Numbered from the stretch's first letter, positions 37,923 through 50,937 are shown. The stretch: DNA of 64,000 bases from Mimachlamys varia (GCA_947623455.1 OX392527.1:34340201-34404200), one strand, 5' to 3'. Translations and numbers: made by a program. Notes: generated by a model from the letters alone, not told the origin.

Positions 37923-38656
37923 TTGGGAAGTTGGTGGATAGGAAGCCCAAGAAATAATCTTCAATGGAAACAACTTTGATGAAAATTGTACAGTTCAGTT
38001 ACCATTTCAAAATATTCTGTTATTGCCATTTAACACAAGAATTAGCAGAAACCTTTGAAATGTCACATTGTGAACTCAGCCATGTGACACCAACGCCGTT
38101 TTATATTGTCCCCATTCGATGTAATAACTATGCATATAGAATTCCTAATTGAGCATTGCCACTTACCTTTAATCATAAGTGATTACACGGCTTCAAAAAT
38201 ATTTCTGAAAAGCGATTAAAAACAAACACTTCTAGTGTTCAAACTGTATCCTTGATTTAATTTTACGATACGCATGAATTATTCTCTATCGACAAGCGGT
38301 TAAACGTGTCGAAATGGAATATGGACAATCAAAATGGCATTGATATGAATTCCAAAGCAATTATAAAACAACTTTCACATTAGGTTCTTTCTATATCTTG
38401 TTCATGCATAACGCTTGCATTTTTTGAGAACACAAAAACATTGTACAGTTGACAGGAGGAACAAGTCTTATTTATTTAAAGACTGGCACAATCACTATTA
38501 ACAAGAGTACAAGGGTAGCTTGGAATTGCTATAAATGAGTTGTATGGTATATGATGTGAACTACTGAAGTTATAACTGTCATCTCTGTATGAAGTTAATA
38601 CTAAATCAAGCGCAGTCTTTATGTCACAAATGTTATAAATAAAGTCACGTGGATGT
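37923..38656. other. No gene seen
   Basis: AT-rich sequence leading into the longest RT-A relic. It may include decayed 5' sequence of that element, but I cannot show it. Confidence 0.4.
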
Positions 38657-41036
38657 GTGTTTGTGACGTTTAAAATGGATCTAAATATAAACCATCAACA
38701 ACGATATGTATTACTGTTTTCAGTTATGTATTGGTCGACAGCGCCTCTTGTTAATTTGTTTTGTAGTCCACGTCAGGACAACGTTGTGTGCACTTTCTCG
38801 GGCTGCATTACGAACGAAACGAAAACAAAACATGTTCAGGATGACCTCTGGAAACTAGCGTCGTGGCTCCATAAGAATATAGACGATCTGGCAGAAATTC
38901 TACTTTTAAAGCCTGTTCGAACGGACAGGAAAGAGTCACAATCGACTCGACTTTTCATGAAAGTCGAATTTGCCTATCAAGGGATTGATGCCATTAACTT
39001 AACCAAGTTATATCTTGCACCAAAAGTCTGTTCGAGCTAGCAAACCACCGTACTTCCGATATACAAGTACTCCAATCATTTCCTATCTATTACATCAAAT
39101 ATTTTCAATTATAAGCAAATACTGCAACAATTGAATATAGATGACCTTAAAGTGAATCCTCCTTCAGCATGTTCATGTTCTTCATCTCCATATTGCTATG
39201 GTCCGGTTGGACACATTGTTACTGGTAATCTGAATAGTATCCCCAACATAAAGCTACGGGAGCTTTTCATGAAAGGTCCTAAGTATCGAGAGAATCCATC
39301 CACCAATTGGAATGTGAATTTCAATATTCGTATGGACTCGGTGGAAGATTATGCCAGACAATGGGCTAAATGTGAATATGCTGAATTGGATTCACTTTCA
39401 GAGTGGATGAAGTCTGTCAGGTCTTGTATTCAGAAAAGAATATGCAGCTTGCGTTAAAAAAAATGAAAATTAAACATAAGTCAATATTTCTGACCACGAT
39501 GTTCGAAAAACACTCAACCACCTACATGAGAAGTATGTGGTTGTGTGTGCAGACCAAGCATCTAACAACTTGATAATTGTTTACACACTGACCGGGATTT
39601 CGAAAGATGGAATACTCAGACGTATTGTGACACTGTTTACTCTGGGAGTAGAAATAATGGGATAATGATTTTTAAAAAAAAAACTCGAAAGATCTTTTGA
39701 TCATACTTGATCACCCCTCCTAAACAAATGTTGTTTCGATCAAAACATTTGATTTTTCCAACCTGTACACTATCATACCTCATACCAAAACAAAAGAACA
39801 TCTTCAATCTGTCGTTAACAGTTTTCTTTTCCAAGAATGTCGATGACGATACAAATATATGTTGTGAGCTATGTCGGAACATGCTTTGTGGAAAAAACAA
39901 ACAAACACACATAAGAAGCTATGATAACATATACTCGGAAGATGTAGTACGAATGATTTCATTCCTGGTTGACAATGTAAAGAACGTCTTAGATCTCTCG
40001 TTATGAGAGATTTCTTTTCCAAAAGATACAAATATATTGTAGTGGACTATCTTGGAACATACTTTGGGGGAAAACGACAAAAGCTAAGATGAAATTTACT
40101 GAAGAAGATGTAGTAAGGATGATTGAATCGCTGGTCGACAATATTTTTTGTTGAGTTTGGAAGAAAGAGTTTCCAGCAAACTGCTGGTCTTCCAATGAGA
40201 ACAAACTGTACTCCACTCTTAGCTGACCTGTTTTTGTTTTCATACGAGGCTGAATTTGTTGAAGGGCTAATCAGGACAGGTAACACCTTGCCAAATCTGT
40301 TATTTTCACATTCAGATACATCGAAGATGTGTTGAACAACAACAGTTTCCAGACCACGTCGATCGTATATATCATTCTGAACATGAATTAAAGGACACAA
40401 CTGACTCTTCTACGTCAGCTGCTTACCTCGATCTATACTTAAACTATGAACAACATGGACAGCTTACAACTAAGCTATACGAAAAAAGTAACGATTTCAA
40501 TTTCCGAACTTTCCATTTCTTGGCAGTAACATCACTGCTTATCCAACTTATGGTGTTTACATGTCGCATTTGATTCGTTAGTCTTGGGTTTGCTCTAAAT
40601 ATGGTGATTTTCGTGATCGAAGTCGACTGCTGACAAACAAACTAACAACACAGGGATTCGAGAGAGGCAGTTAGATCTGAACTTTGGGAAAGTTTTATGG
40701 TCGCCATCTTTGTCTTATTGAAAAATATTCTGTATCTTTGTGCGATATGAAGATGGACGTTTTTTAGTATGCTCATTAGTATTCTTACTTGTTGTGATTG
40801 ACAATGACTCGGTTCTCATTTCGAGGACTTGATATTTACTTGGATGGGACCATGATTTACATGGCGGGTGTCGTCGATGAAGCAGAAGACGCTTACTCTT
40901 GCGGAACATCTGGTCTTATTCCCTTGTACAAGGGTCTCCATGTAAATGTTTCCTTTTATTTTTATTTTGCCTCTAGTTTAAATGATTTTGAGTTTGGATT
41001 ATGGTTTTGTTAACGCTTTGGTATTCTCTGATTTTT
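38657..41036 (+). pseudogene. RT-A retroelement, longest relic
   Basis: The most complete copy. One frame runs from 38,657 to 39,457, interrupted only by a TAG at 39,038-39,040. It includes INLTKLYL, a cysteine cluster CSCSSSPYC, the GPVGHIVTGNL block, KLRELFMKGPKYREN and DSVEDYARQWAKCE, all N-terminal to the RT palm. Next come LHEKYVVVCADQASNN (near 39,520), a duplicated YTEEDVV-like segment, LADLFLFSYEAEFVEGL (40,210-40,270), the catalytic box altered to YIED (40,317-40,328), AAYLDLYLNYEQHGQL, DRSRLLTNKL, then stops and the 3' tail. Frameshifts and stops are many and the Asp-to-Glu change hits the catalytic pair, so it is dead. Family assignment as Penelope-like (possibly the permuted Naiad group) is inference; I see no GIY-YIG endonuclease motif in the readable part. 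Confidence 0.82.
39830..40145 (+). repeat. Internal duplication within the RT-A relic
   Basis: The stretch 39,830-39,990 and the stretch 40,012-40,145 both encode the same RT segment in diverged form (a gatacaaatatat start, then a gaagatgtagta block and a ggtcgacaat or ggttgacaat end). An approximately 150-bp tandem duplication, or a splice of two RT-A copies, is therefore embedded in the element. Confidence 0.6.
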
Positions 41037-41569
41037 GTTTTTGTTTTTGTTTTTTTTGTTAAACACTGAATACTGTCTGACGGCAGAGCTGTAGTAGTTG
41101 CATGCTAACCTTCCTCAGTTCCGTGACCGATTTCAATGTTTGCATGTTTGATAAAGAACCTCCTGCAGCGAAATGTTTAGAATAATAACTTCGGGACAAA
41201 ATATTATAAAATAATAAGATACTAGCATCAATTATTGAAATGAGATACTAGCATTAGCTTTTGAAATTGAAATTGAATTCAACTAGGAACTGTAATCTAT
41301 ACTTTACATCAGCTAAGATATTCTGATAGCATTTACACATGTCAGTCATGCGAACATTCGACATGCATTTGCACTGAATGATACCATCAACCTGGAACAA
41401 GACAGAACCGTTTTCAATAACAAAGCCCAGATTATAAAATCACATGTATTGTCTAGTGCTGACCAAGGATGAGTGGCGCATACAACTCCCACAACAACAA
41501 AACAAACAAATATAACCAGAGCTGCATTTAACTCGGTTGTAAAACACGGCTGCATTCATTCAGTCAGAC
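41037..41569. other. No gene seen
   Basis: Begins with a T-rich gttttt repeat that closes the RT-A copy and is otherwise featureless AT-rich DNA. Confidence 0.5.
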
Positions 41570-41830
41570 GCTGCACGCGCTTCTAGTCTGGGTCTGTTTA
41601 TTTGCATGACAGCAGAACTTAGCTTTCCTGCAGCTGAAGTCCGTCTTCAACTCTACAACGACGTCACAAAATAGAATGTATTACAGACTACGTAGGAAAC
41701 TTAAATCAGGACCATTTGCATCAAATCTGCATGACAGGAAAAGCGATTAGCATTTAGAATGTATCCGTTGCCGAGGATTTGAATGTCGATCGTTAAGTTA
41801 CCTGTTCCGTATTCGTGTCGTTATTTAACA
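41570..41830 (+). repeat. Dispersed repeat, copy 1 of a pair
   Basis: Shares many blocks in order with 44,140-44,420: agtctggtctgtt-like start, catgacaggaaaagc, attagcatttagagtgtat-like, and gttacctgttccg. Overall similarity is moderate, with small gaps. It is non-coding and of unknown class. Confidence 0.65.
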
Positions 41831-44135
41831 AAACCGCGTCTACGTCCAACAACAATGTAAAGCTAACCCTGTGACGCCCGAGCCAAGAGCTTGTATCAAC
41901 AAGAAATTGTATAGAGTCGCATAAACTACGCAAAAAGGCATGTTCATTTTCGAAAATCTTGGTCACTGACCTTAAATGTCAATTTTGCAATTGTATACAG
42001 TCTATCTAAACTCTGAATGATTCTTTTTATGCCATTTCACTTTTTTCGGCTGGCTAGACTATATTGCAACTGGAAGCACATATTTGTAGAGCATAAAGAA
42101 AAGGTTGAATGATGATTACCTATGTCATCCATTTATGCAGAAGTGAAGAACTTCCATTTTGTAAGATTTGATAGTGAAGGAAAAAATAAATATCGTAGTT
42201 AACAACAATTTCGTGTCAATAATTTCTCTCTAAAACATTTCAAAATAGCAAAGCGACGTAGCAATGGAAATGTCGCCATTGGGTTATTATTGACTGCTGT
42301 AAATATCATAACAACGTGGTTATGACCTGACCAATGAGAAAGTTAGGGAAATATACAAATGTCACCTTATACTAGTTCATAGCTGCGCATCTGCATCAGC
42401 TCTCAACACTTTATAAGGATCCGATAGACCACACGGGGCAAGCTACGAGGTTTCAGCATTATTTTTTTAATGTTTAATTTAGAGGGATTATTTTATTGCA
42501 TGTATCAATTTATCATTGCTTTCGAAGTAAATATTGTTAAATAATAATATATTAATTTTAACATTAAATATAGCACTGTAAAACAAATTTCAAGATATTG
42601 AGACATTAAAAAGCTTTTATGTTGAAAAAATCAATCAATACCATTAGGACGAAGAGAATACATGGGTGCTATCACATGTTTGTGAATTACGTTCATCCTT
42701 GGGTCAGAACCCCCAGATAGACGTCTTAAAATAAGAAATATTTGGCCTTATATGTATTCTTTACATTTGATTTCGTAAAATAATCCGCTATCACGCGTAT
42801 GCTTTGATAGCCCTGCATGTTAGAGCGATATATCCATTGCGAATGAATACAAGAAGAATTTACAACTCGTGTTTATATAATGTGCGATTTTATCAATTAA
42901 TCTACTATGCAATATCCTAATTGTTTGCAAAATCTAAATAAAGCAATGAAATCGGTCAGCTCACTGACAAGCTCTGACATATGTGACAATTTCAGCAACA
43001 GGACTATTCACTTTCCTATTAGTCCTAACCCCAATTGTCATAGCTGACTCATCAATTTCTCGGTAGATGCGCAAGACTACAATGTACATGGTCCATTTAA
43101 TACACTCAGCAAAAATAGTACGGTCGTCGTCACCTTTGATTTTAAATCACGTGCTTACGAAAGCTTCACTTATAGATAGATTTCCTTCTTGCAATACACT
43201 TTTGAGCTTAACCACTCTAACCACTATTTTGTTTGCAATTGTTCTGTCTCATTAGATTATTCTATATTCCTATTTTGACTCCCTGTGTAAACTTAAGTTT
43301 AATATTTGTACTGGTTCTGATGTTGACAACGTGAACCAAGTGGGAACGGTCGTGCTATAAAGGTACGAGGGGAGGTAACTCCAAGACACTTCACGTGGGT
43401 AATACTACAACTTTATCACATGTGGCCTTGTAAGTCCATTTTAGCCTGCGTTGCTATTATGAGATACGATTGTACCAAAACTATCAATGAGAAGTCGTGG
43501 ATGACACAGAACAAATCGCAACCAAGCGTCAAAGTCTGGTGTCAGGGCTAGAGAAAACTCGGGTAACACCAACATGCAGAAAACCTGTATTAAATCTTGT
43601 AATTTCAGTATGCGTATATCCATTGATGATATCATTGTTTCATTATTTAGTCCTAGCTTTGTAACAAAACTTTAAAAAATATTTTGTTATTTTCCTATAT
43701 CAACCAGTTGTTGGTATCATGTTAGATTCTTACGTGTAATTAGTTTGTTTTTTCCCATTAAAGAATTAAAAAGGATATATCAGGGGCACCATGAAATGCC
43801 CGTCCTTCAAAAACTAACAATATAGCCATTGGATTTTGGGAGAGATATTTCCTTCCTATAGTTTTAAATCCCTGCAATCATCCTAGGTGCACCAAAAATG
43901 ATTTTCAAAACAGGAAGGATCAGTTATTGTGGGTTGTTGTGGTATGTCAGGGCTTCCTCGGCATTCAATCCACCATAAAATCATAAATGTCTCGATGTAT
44001 GACTAGTGGAGAATACGAACTTCTGATAAATAAACGAAAACAGATAACAACACCCAAACAAATATTATCAGAACCAAATGTAATCCATTGTAACCAAAAA
44101 ACGGTTGAATGCACAGATTCGTGCGGTACATCGGC
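41831..44135. other. No gene seen
   Basis: AT-rich spacer. The frame at 43,067-43,255 is featureless. A ggggaggtaactcc motif lies at 43,369-43,382. Confidence 0.5.
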
Positions 44136-44139
44136 TTCC

Positions 44140-44420
44140 AGTCTGGTCTTGTTCATTTGCTTCACGGAGCTTGTTTGTCTACAGCTTTCCTCACCAACTC
44201 TACACGACACGGAAACCTCAGCGGTTAAGATGCATGTACGTGTAGGTAATGTTAAACCCAAAATTTGCATTAAATTAGCATGACAGGAAAAGCAATTAGC
44301 ATTTAGAGTGTATGTTTTGATTCAATCGTTGGCTACCTGTTCCGTTGTTAGCATTTAGAGTGTATAGTTTGACTATCTCAACCGTTAGTTACCTGTTCCA
44401 TTGATGTGAATTGTTATATA
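44140..44420 (+). repeat. Dispersed repeat, copy 2, with local duplication
   Basis: Same repeat as 41,570-41,830. Here the segment containing gttagcatttagagtgta and acctgttcc occurs twice in tandem (about 44,297-44,345 and 44,346-44,402), showing a secondary local duplication. Confidence 0.65.
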
Positions 44421-44518
44421 GATATCTTTAATATGTTTTTTTGTTAGATATAATTATAAGTCAATACATTGGTGGCATCATTAGTTTGCTAAACAGGCGG
44501 CGTCCTCAGGTACAGGAT

Positions 44519-44596
44519 GGGGGGGGGGCAGCAGAAGGCAATGGACAGCAAAAGTCAGGGGGGCAGCAAAAGTCATTGAGTGACAGCAAAAGTCAT
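44519..44596 (+). repeat. Short G-rich tandem repeat
   Basis: Three copies of cagcaaaagtca start at 44,546, 44,564 and 44,584, preceded by a run of about ten G. It is a small, imperfect microsatellite-like tract with no coding sign. Confidence 0.7.
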
Positions 44597-44936
44597 AGTC
44601 TATTTAAGTTATCTCCCTTCTTAGAGTGTTAAAAAGTGTATACACAATACAGTTTCTGTTAAGTGATATACATGTATACAATGGTAATCACCGAAACGTG
44701 ACTGATCACAGATATAAGTTACTTAAATTGATGGATAGTCACATTACGTCTGATTTCTCTAATGTACTTGTGTAAATCATCCATAATTATCCTTCTCCTG
44801 TTCGTACACGTATTTGGAAACAATGAAGAGAAGAGTTTGGAAACAATGAAGTAAAGTTTGAATATAAAAAGCATCTGCATTTGATTAGTATTAAGGGGCA
44901 ACGGAGGGAGAAATGGCCCCATACCTTAACAGTATC

Positions 44937-45225
44937 ACAGGCACTTGTGGTCAGGAGAATAACCATTTATATATATAGAAAATATAGCGAAATATGAATA
45001 CCTAAACAAAATATAAAAACTAAATTTTCCAAATTTCTTTTTCTGCTATTAATCATCTAAAACCATAATGAAAATAATTTCCAAATTTCAGCTGGATACT
45101 TTCGTAACATTGTGTGCACGGTATTCCTTCCTTCCGGTTTATTCATGGTTAATTGTTCGACTACGTATATGTCGCTATGTTATCTATATATATAGATGGT
45201 TATTCTCCTGGCCACACGTGCCTGT
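44937..45225. repeat. Inverted repeat, 53-bp arms
   Basis: Arm 44,937-44,989 is complementary to 45,172-45,225. Both contain an acaggcac-N-tgtgg-N-caggagaataaccat core and a tatatatatag tract. Spacing between the arms is about 180 bp. The right arm is continuous with the arm of a second inverted repeat. Confidence 0.82.
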
Positions 45226-45720
45226 AAACAGAATAATAGCCATTACACAGACAGGACATTCATTCAAATCACTGGCAGAATTTCGAAATTGGCAGTTTTT
45301 AATTATTTGTACACTGTTGAATATTTATGACAAGTGAGTGTTAACCAAAACCAATAACCCAACTGCTCAAAAGATGGTAGGACTTAATGGTTATTTTCCG
45401 TTTTATTCATGTAAGTATGTATCTATTAAGAAAAATGACGGACATTTTCAAATTCACAAACCTACCATTCTACCATAAGTGTATGCGATGTTTAATATAC
45501 GTTCACGTCAGCGATCTATACGTAGTCGAACAGTAAACCATGAATGTACCGGAAGGAGTAGCGTGTACAGACTGTTACAAAAAGAGTAGCGCACAGAATG
45601 TACCGGAAGGAGTAGCGTGTACATACTGTTACGAAAGTAGTAGCGCACAGAATGTACCGGAAGGAGTAGCATGAACAGAATGTACCAGAAGAAGTAGCGT
45701 GCACAGTTAATGACCCAGTC
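45105..45720. repeat. Second inverted repeat plus 54-bp tandem units
   Basis: 45,105-45,178 is inverted relative to about 45,505-45,590 (shared tacgtagtcgaaca and aaccatgaat blocks). The right side is expanded: aatgtacc units begin at 45,543, 45,597, 45,651 and 45,679, so a 54-bp unit made of two half-units of about 27 bp is repeated. Open frames reading through the minus strand here (YSFRYILCATTFVTVC...) are the repeat translated, not a gene. Confidence 0.82.
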
Positions 45721-46277
45721 ACAATATACAATCGGTGTTACATTGATGAACATCCAATATACAATAGCAGTTTTATTGTTCAAAGAATCGTAGTGAAGCA
45801 ATAAATAAATTAAGATGGTCGTCACAACTAACAGCAGTACACACCCACACCTCTATGGGTTTAGATACAGCGTACCACGCCTGAACTACACCTCAACAGC
45901 GTGTTTGAAGAATAACGATTCCTGTCAAGTTGTACCCTGATACACTTGATCACTGAAGCCAAAATCGTTATCATATTTGATGCTAGACTTTTACATTTAC
46001 ATCCATCCCCGCTTCCCATACCTACGATGCTTTCATATTTAATTTCATCAGATATTCAAAAACTTGCCCAGGCTGTCATTTCTTGTCGTGAAAGCTTTAG
46101 ACTATGACGGACAAACTTTTAGCGCAGGGTTTACAAAAGTGCAGTACGGCGAATATGATCATATTTCATAGTCGCCATCGGAATCTCTCGGGGAATTATT
46201 TGAGCGATATAAAGGTCAGTGTTTTAGCATGAAGTCTGCCTTGTGGTACTTGGAATCAAACTTAGTTTATATGGCAC
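45721..46277. other. No gene seen
   Basis: Non-coding sequence with no supported feature. Confidence 0.45.
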
Positions 46278-46380
46278 TTTTCCTTCCAGAACACCTGTTC
46301 TTGTTTTCCTTGTACTTCCTTTGTTCAGAAATTCCCCTAATCGATTTAAGCTAAAAACTTTGATTTTGTTGACACTTTTA
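46278..46380 (+). mobile_element. Degraded RT-A tail fragment
   Basis: Recognised by ccttccagaacacctg, ttgttttccttgtactt, cctttgttc and ttttgttgacacttt in the order of the RT-A tail, with the middle deleted. It is the most decayed copy I accept. Confidence 0.5.
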
Positions 46381-47870
46381 ATTTAACTGGTGCTGACATA
46401 TGAACTTTTGAAACGGATGGAATATACCGTAAAGGGGGTTTTCTGTAATGTAGAAATCGGTTCGCCTCACGTAAATATCGTCTTTTTTGTCTTGTTGTTT
46501 TAACTCTGGTATGTGTGTCCTTGCGTATTGACGCTGCGGTATCAAGAAAGGGAACCAAATATCGATTTGAAAAGTTTCTTAATGGGCGAAGGGAGACAAC
46601 TCCCAGATACTCGTACTGGCGTCGCATGCACTGTCTCGAATATGACACCAGATGGCTATACGAATATGGAAATTTTAATTTCGGGCGAAAATCGCCCCGA
46701 ACTTGGTCTACACCAAATTCCTAGCTGAAGCAAGAACGATGTTTAAAGAAGGTCACTACAGGGGCGGATCCAGATTTTTTTTCAGAGGGGTGACACCATT
46801 CGAGCGGCAGTCAGTGTACGCTACTTTCTTACACATATATATGTAAGTAATGTACACACTATAATAAGTAATATAGTACACTTACATAAGATTTACTTTA
46901 TGTCAGTGCCTTGTCCAGCTGGTGGTTGTCAGTCGGTTATTAAACAAAAAAGACCTCCTTAATATATAATTAATCAAAAAAGAGGAATGCCATTCAGGGT
47001 CAAATGTAAATGGTAATGAATTTAAATTATCACAACATTTTGACAACATAATAAACATAACAAAATATATCACAATTTTTAATCATTCAAACTAAGAAAT
47101 TTGGCTGTATATAAACATTAAAAATAAAAAAAAAGGACAAATGAATTTATCAACAAATTTAACCATGATTGAAAAACGTGGTATTCCAAATCATCCTACT
47201 TTATATTGCATGTACCATTATATAAAATTACCACAAGTTGAAGTTAGCTGCAATTCCAACTTAAAAGATACCGTTTTATAAAAAATAAAAAAAAAAGATG
47301 TTCAAAACACCAATCTGTAACTAATTTTCAGTAAAACACCAAATACATGTAGAAATACACTTTACAATACAAAAAACTATTATGCTGCTTAATATTCATT
47401 CATAAATTACAAAACCTTTGTTCATACAGCTCTGATAGAAACAAAATAAATTTATCATATCATATCACCAAATCATATATATCATAATAACACTGAATTG
47501 CATTCTAAATTTCCAAACACAAAATGCTTCCATCTTTTTATAAATAATACTTTTGTGAAAAATAAAGACAATAAAGGGTATATTGCAACAACTTACAATA
47601 TTTTGCTTTTCCAATTCATCACAGAAATTAAGATTCAAGTTACATCATGGTGTGACACGTTGACACTCGAACCAAACACGAAGGCATCACGAATATGTGT
47701 TTTTTTATTTGGAAGTAGGCATGAATGCTGAGCGATGACCATGCGACGGCTTTTCGACGTTGAATTGTGAATATAATTTATGTTTACGAAGGCGTCGCGC
47801 GACCCTCCGATGTTTTTTTATTCTTCAGTCGACATTGGAAACTCAACTACATTAGAAGAAGGGGACGGAA
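46381..47870. other. No gene seen
   Basis: AT-rich. It includes a gggagacaactcc motif at 46,591-46,603. Overlapping frames at 46,346-46,728 on both strands are short and featureless. Confidence 0.5.
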
Positions 47871-47879
47871 TCGAAAAAA

Positions 47880-48290
47880 ATAAGATGGCAGGCTATTCAA
47901 AACGCCTTTCGTCCGTCCGTACCTTTGTTCGTCCGTCCATAAACAATGGCTATTTCTTCGAAAGTACTAAATGGATTATTCTCAAATGTCATATATAGGT
48001 TCCCCTTGGTCCCTTGTTCATGTTTCATTTTGGGACCAATCAGAAAACAGTATGGCCGATAGGCAGCCGTCTTCAATTTTGACAATAGAAGCAAATTTTG
48101 AAATATGACACTTGAAGTTTGTGACCATGATATAGACTTCATATGTAGGTTTCCCATGTTTTCAGATGTGTTTAAGGAAGAGAGGGAAAGAAGGGAAATG
48201 CAGAGAAATGATCGGTCTTTCATTTGTCTGATATAGATCTTTCAATGGTGGGTGCCAAGATCCCTCTGAGATCCCTTGTATACCGATTTT
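47880..48290 (+). repeat. Likely dispersed repeat (gtccgtccgt type)
   Basis: Starts with aagatggcaggc and a run of cgtccgtcc, then tggattattctcaaa, taggttccccttggtccc, gaccaatcagaaaa and gatccctctgagatccc. I recall similar wording from interspersed repeats in bivalve genomes, but only one copy is in this window, so the call rests on memory. No coding function is apparent. Confidence 0.4.
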
Positions 48291-49916
48291 GTCTGATATT
48301 ACAACACATTGTTGACATGCATGCACTTTTGTTTTCCGCTAATTTAATTTCTCATGAAATTGAAAATAAGTGTTGTTCAATTGTTAAATAAATGTTTGTA
48401 ATATGTGCAGTATCTCTGATTAAGTGTTATAGCCTAAGTGTTGGCGCAGTGGGAAATCAGGATGACAACTATAGATTGGATATTTATCTTCAAAAACTCG
48501 GTAATGTCGACATAATTCTTCGGGTCTCATGGAATGCGTTTATAGTCAGGTGAAACTGTATACAATGTCGAAGAGTATGAAGGCAAGTAGCAAACAATGG
48601 CAAAGTGAAATAAGACGTTTGTATCTGTAAGAGGAAGTGATGTAGGATGTGTTCATCATGCTCTATTAAATGCATTAAGAAAAGTAACGCCATTGCCTTT
48701 TTTCCTGTATGTATCATCATTAAAGCACGCAATTTCTGTAGAGTTGCTCATGACTGACTGAGAAAACATATTCTGATGCTGGGCTTGTATGTGCCCATGT
48801 TACCACGGCACATGGGGAAATACTTGACAGGAGAAACCGAAACTCGGTTGTCTAAGTCTCAATGGCATTGTACTATAATATGGTAGCTACATGACGGCAT
48901 TGCGAGGGCTTCACGTAGTCGTGGTGCCTTCCTAAGACCATCAGGCAACTGCTTGTTTCCTTCATAGCGCATTCGTGAGGAGAAACATGCCCGATGTCAC
49001 CGATGATCACACGAAGAGAAGACGGAGATGACACGATATGACAAAAAGCCCTCACGATGACCTTACGGAGGACAAGATGGACAAGCGAACTCAACACGAA
49101 ATTGGACATTCACAAGGTGTTCGGGCAATTTTTTGGCACGCCAAAGATTTTGACATCACTCACGCAGTTGCTGCTGTGACTTGAAAAATCCACCGGCGAT
49201 CATACGATGGCTCAAGATGCTTTCGCGATCAGTGCCGAATTTGAAAATTTCCAATTTCGTGTTTCCACCCTGTGTCAATTTCGGGACGGTGTGACGCCTG
49301 CATAATACTAAAGGGATTTTTGTTCAGGAAAATAAAAGGGAGATTGCAATAGAAGTATAGTTGTGATTTTTGAAGTTTTGGGCAAAACATGCATGTTCCA
49401 TAATAACATTATCAGCTTTTGGATATGAGATATGTTGCCCAAAATAGCGATGTTGTTATACTCTCAAGTCTCTATAGCATACAATAGGGAAGTTTGTTTG
49501 ACTGGATATGGCTCTATCAAAGCGTACTCATCGATTCTGTTTTGACTTTCAATTGCAAATTTCATGCCAAGCCATAATACATACCAACCATCGATCAAAT
49601 TTAGCCCGAAATAGTGATTAAAAAGTTTGTAAAAATATCACTCCTTATGCTATATAGATGACCCTTTTAACAAAATTCCAGTTTTCATACGGGAAATCAA
49701 AAACTGGAGAAAGCAGACATTACATCATATACACTGTGTGTGATGTAGCTCCATTACTAGTAGCAATGAAGGTGTGGCATGACAGACTGTGATGTTACAA
49801 CTACCCTTTCTTTGAATACAAACAAATGTCAGAACAAATGGCCAAAGAAGTTACACAGTTGAATATCAATTCACTGCCATACGTAGTTGCTCATCTTCAA
49901 GAATTTCATTATTGGA
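48291..49916. other. No gene seen; small inverted repeat
   Basis: Non-coding. An acacgaaattgga block at about 49,094-49,108 is inverted at about 49,250-49,265, which may mark part of a decayed MITE. Frames at 48,490-48,732 and 48,873-49,109 have no recognisable domain. Confidence 0.4.
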
Positions 49917-50095
49917 TGGTCGATGAAGCAGAAGACGCTTACCCTTCCGGAACACCTGGTTTTATTCTCTTGTGCTTTTACGGAGATATCTCCATGTAAA
50001 TCTTTCCTTTGTTCCTATTTTGCCTCTAGTTTAATCGATTTTGAGTCCGGATTATGGTTTTGTTGACGTTTTGGTATTCTTTGATATTTTCTATT
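49917..50095 (+). mobile_element. RT-A retroelement 3' tail fragment (plus)
   Basis: A well-preserved tail starting inside gtcgatgaagcagaagacgc and running through ccggaacacctgg, tccatgtaaatctttcc and ttggtattctttgat. There is no RT sequence. This is close to the family consensus apart from a few substitutions and a small insertion at ttacggagatatctcc. Confidence 0.88.
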
Positions 50096-50552
50096 AAATG
50101 ATATAGCTACTTTGATGATAGTAGATGTTCAATCGGTCTCTCTTTGTCATCGTATATGATCATCAAGATTGTTTTCATTATCATCTACAATGTGTAAATT
50201 AGTTTGGTTGAAGAAGTCATTATGGTCCTGTAATAGTTAACTCTGACTGCGTATAAATTAGCGTGTAACACGCACCAAGAAGTATGTCCGTAGCTTACTG
50301 TGGGCTTACTTCCTTACACTCTGTCAAAATTAGTTTCAATCCTTAAAATCATATTGTGTACTGGATACATATGTATATTCTTTGGTTTTGTGTTATTAAG
50401 AATTTGTAGAATAACACAATGTTGTGTTATTACTTTTGGGTTTCTAAAGTTACTTCACTATGAATATATTCATGTTTATATTACACACCGAGCAAATATA
50501 TTTGCGCTATATTTTTCTCACTTACACATAATGATGATAGACCGCTTGATGT

Positions 50553-50937
50553 TAAAGGCCCAATATACGTAACTTTCGGCAAAACTTGAAGCGAAAATCA
50601 AGCCTAATAACTTATTATATTTATAGTTTTAGTTAAGATTAACTGGTATCAGCAATATTCAAGATGAATTCTTGCGCGGTTACAGCAGCATTTGAAACAC
50701 GCTTTTTGTAAACACGCGTCCATTTCGAACAGTCTTCTACCTTCGGGTTGTTGTTGAAGTGGGCCCCACCTGAATTTTTTTCAATTCTTTGGATTTTTTT
50801 GTCAAGAGTTTCTTGTTAGTTAGCGCTCAGGTTTACTTCGTTTTAGGCATATTTTTGCATGGTTATCAACTGGATTTTTTTCCAGAATTTTTCAGAATCA
50901 CGAAAATTTCCCTGAAGTTACGTATATTGGGCCTTTA
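50553..50937. mobile_element. Non-autonomous MITE with TTAA flanks
   Basis: Perfect 23-bp inverted repeats: 50,553-50,575 and its exact complement at 50,915-50,937, each containing ggcccaatatacgtaactt. Excluding the shared TTAA at 50,552-50,555 and 50,935-50,938, the element is 379 bp (50,556-50,934) with no open frame of note. A TTAA target duplication is the hallmark of the piggyBac superfamily, so I infer a piggyBac-type MITE, although a TA duplication cannot be excluded from a single copy. The perfect termini suggest a recent insertion. Confidence 0.85.

Noticed and set aside
45508..45825. Minus-strand frame with repeated YSFRYILCAT
   Set aside because: It is the 54-bp tandem repeat read through; a second frame is open over the same bases.
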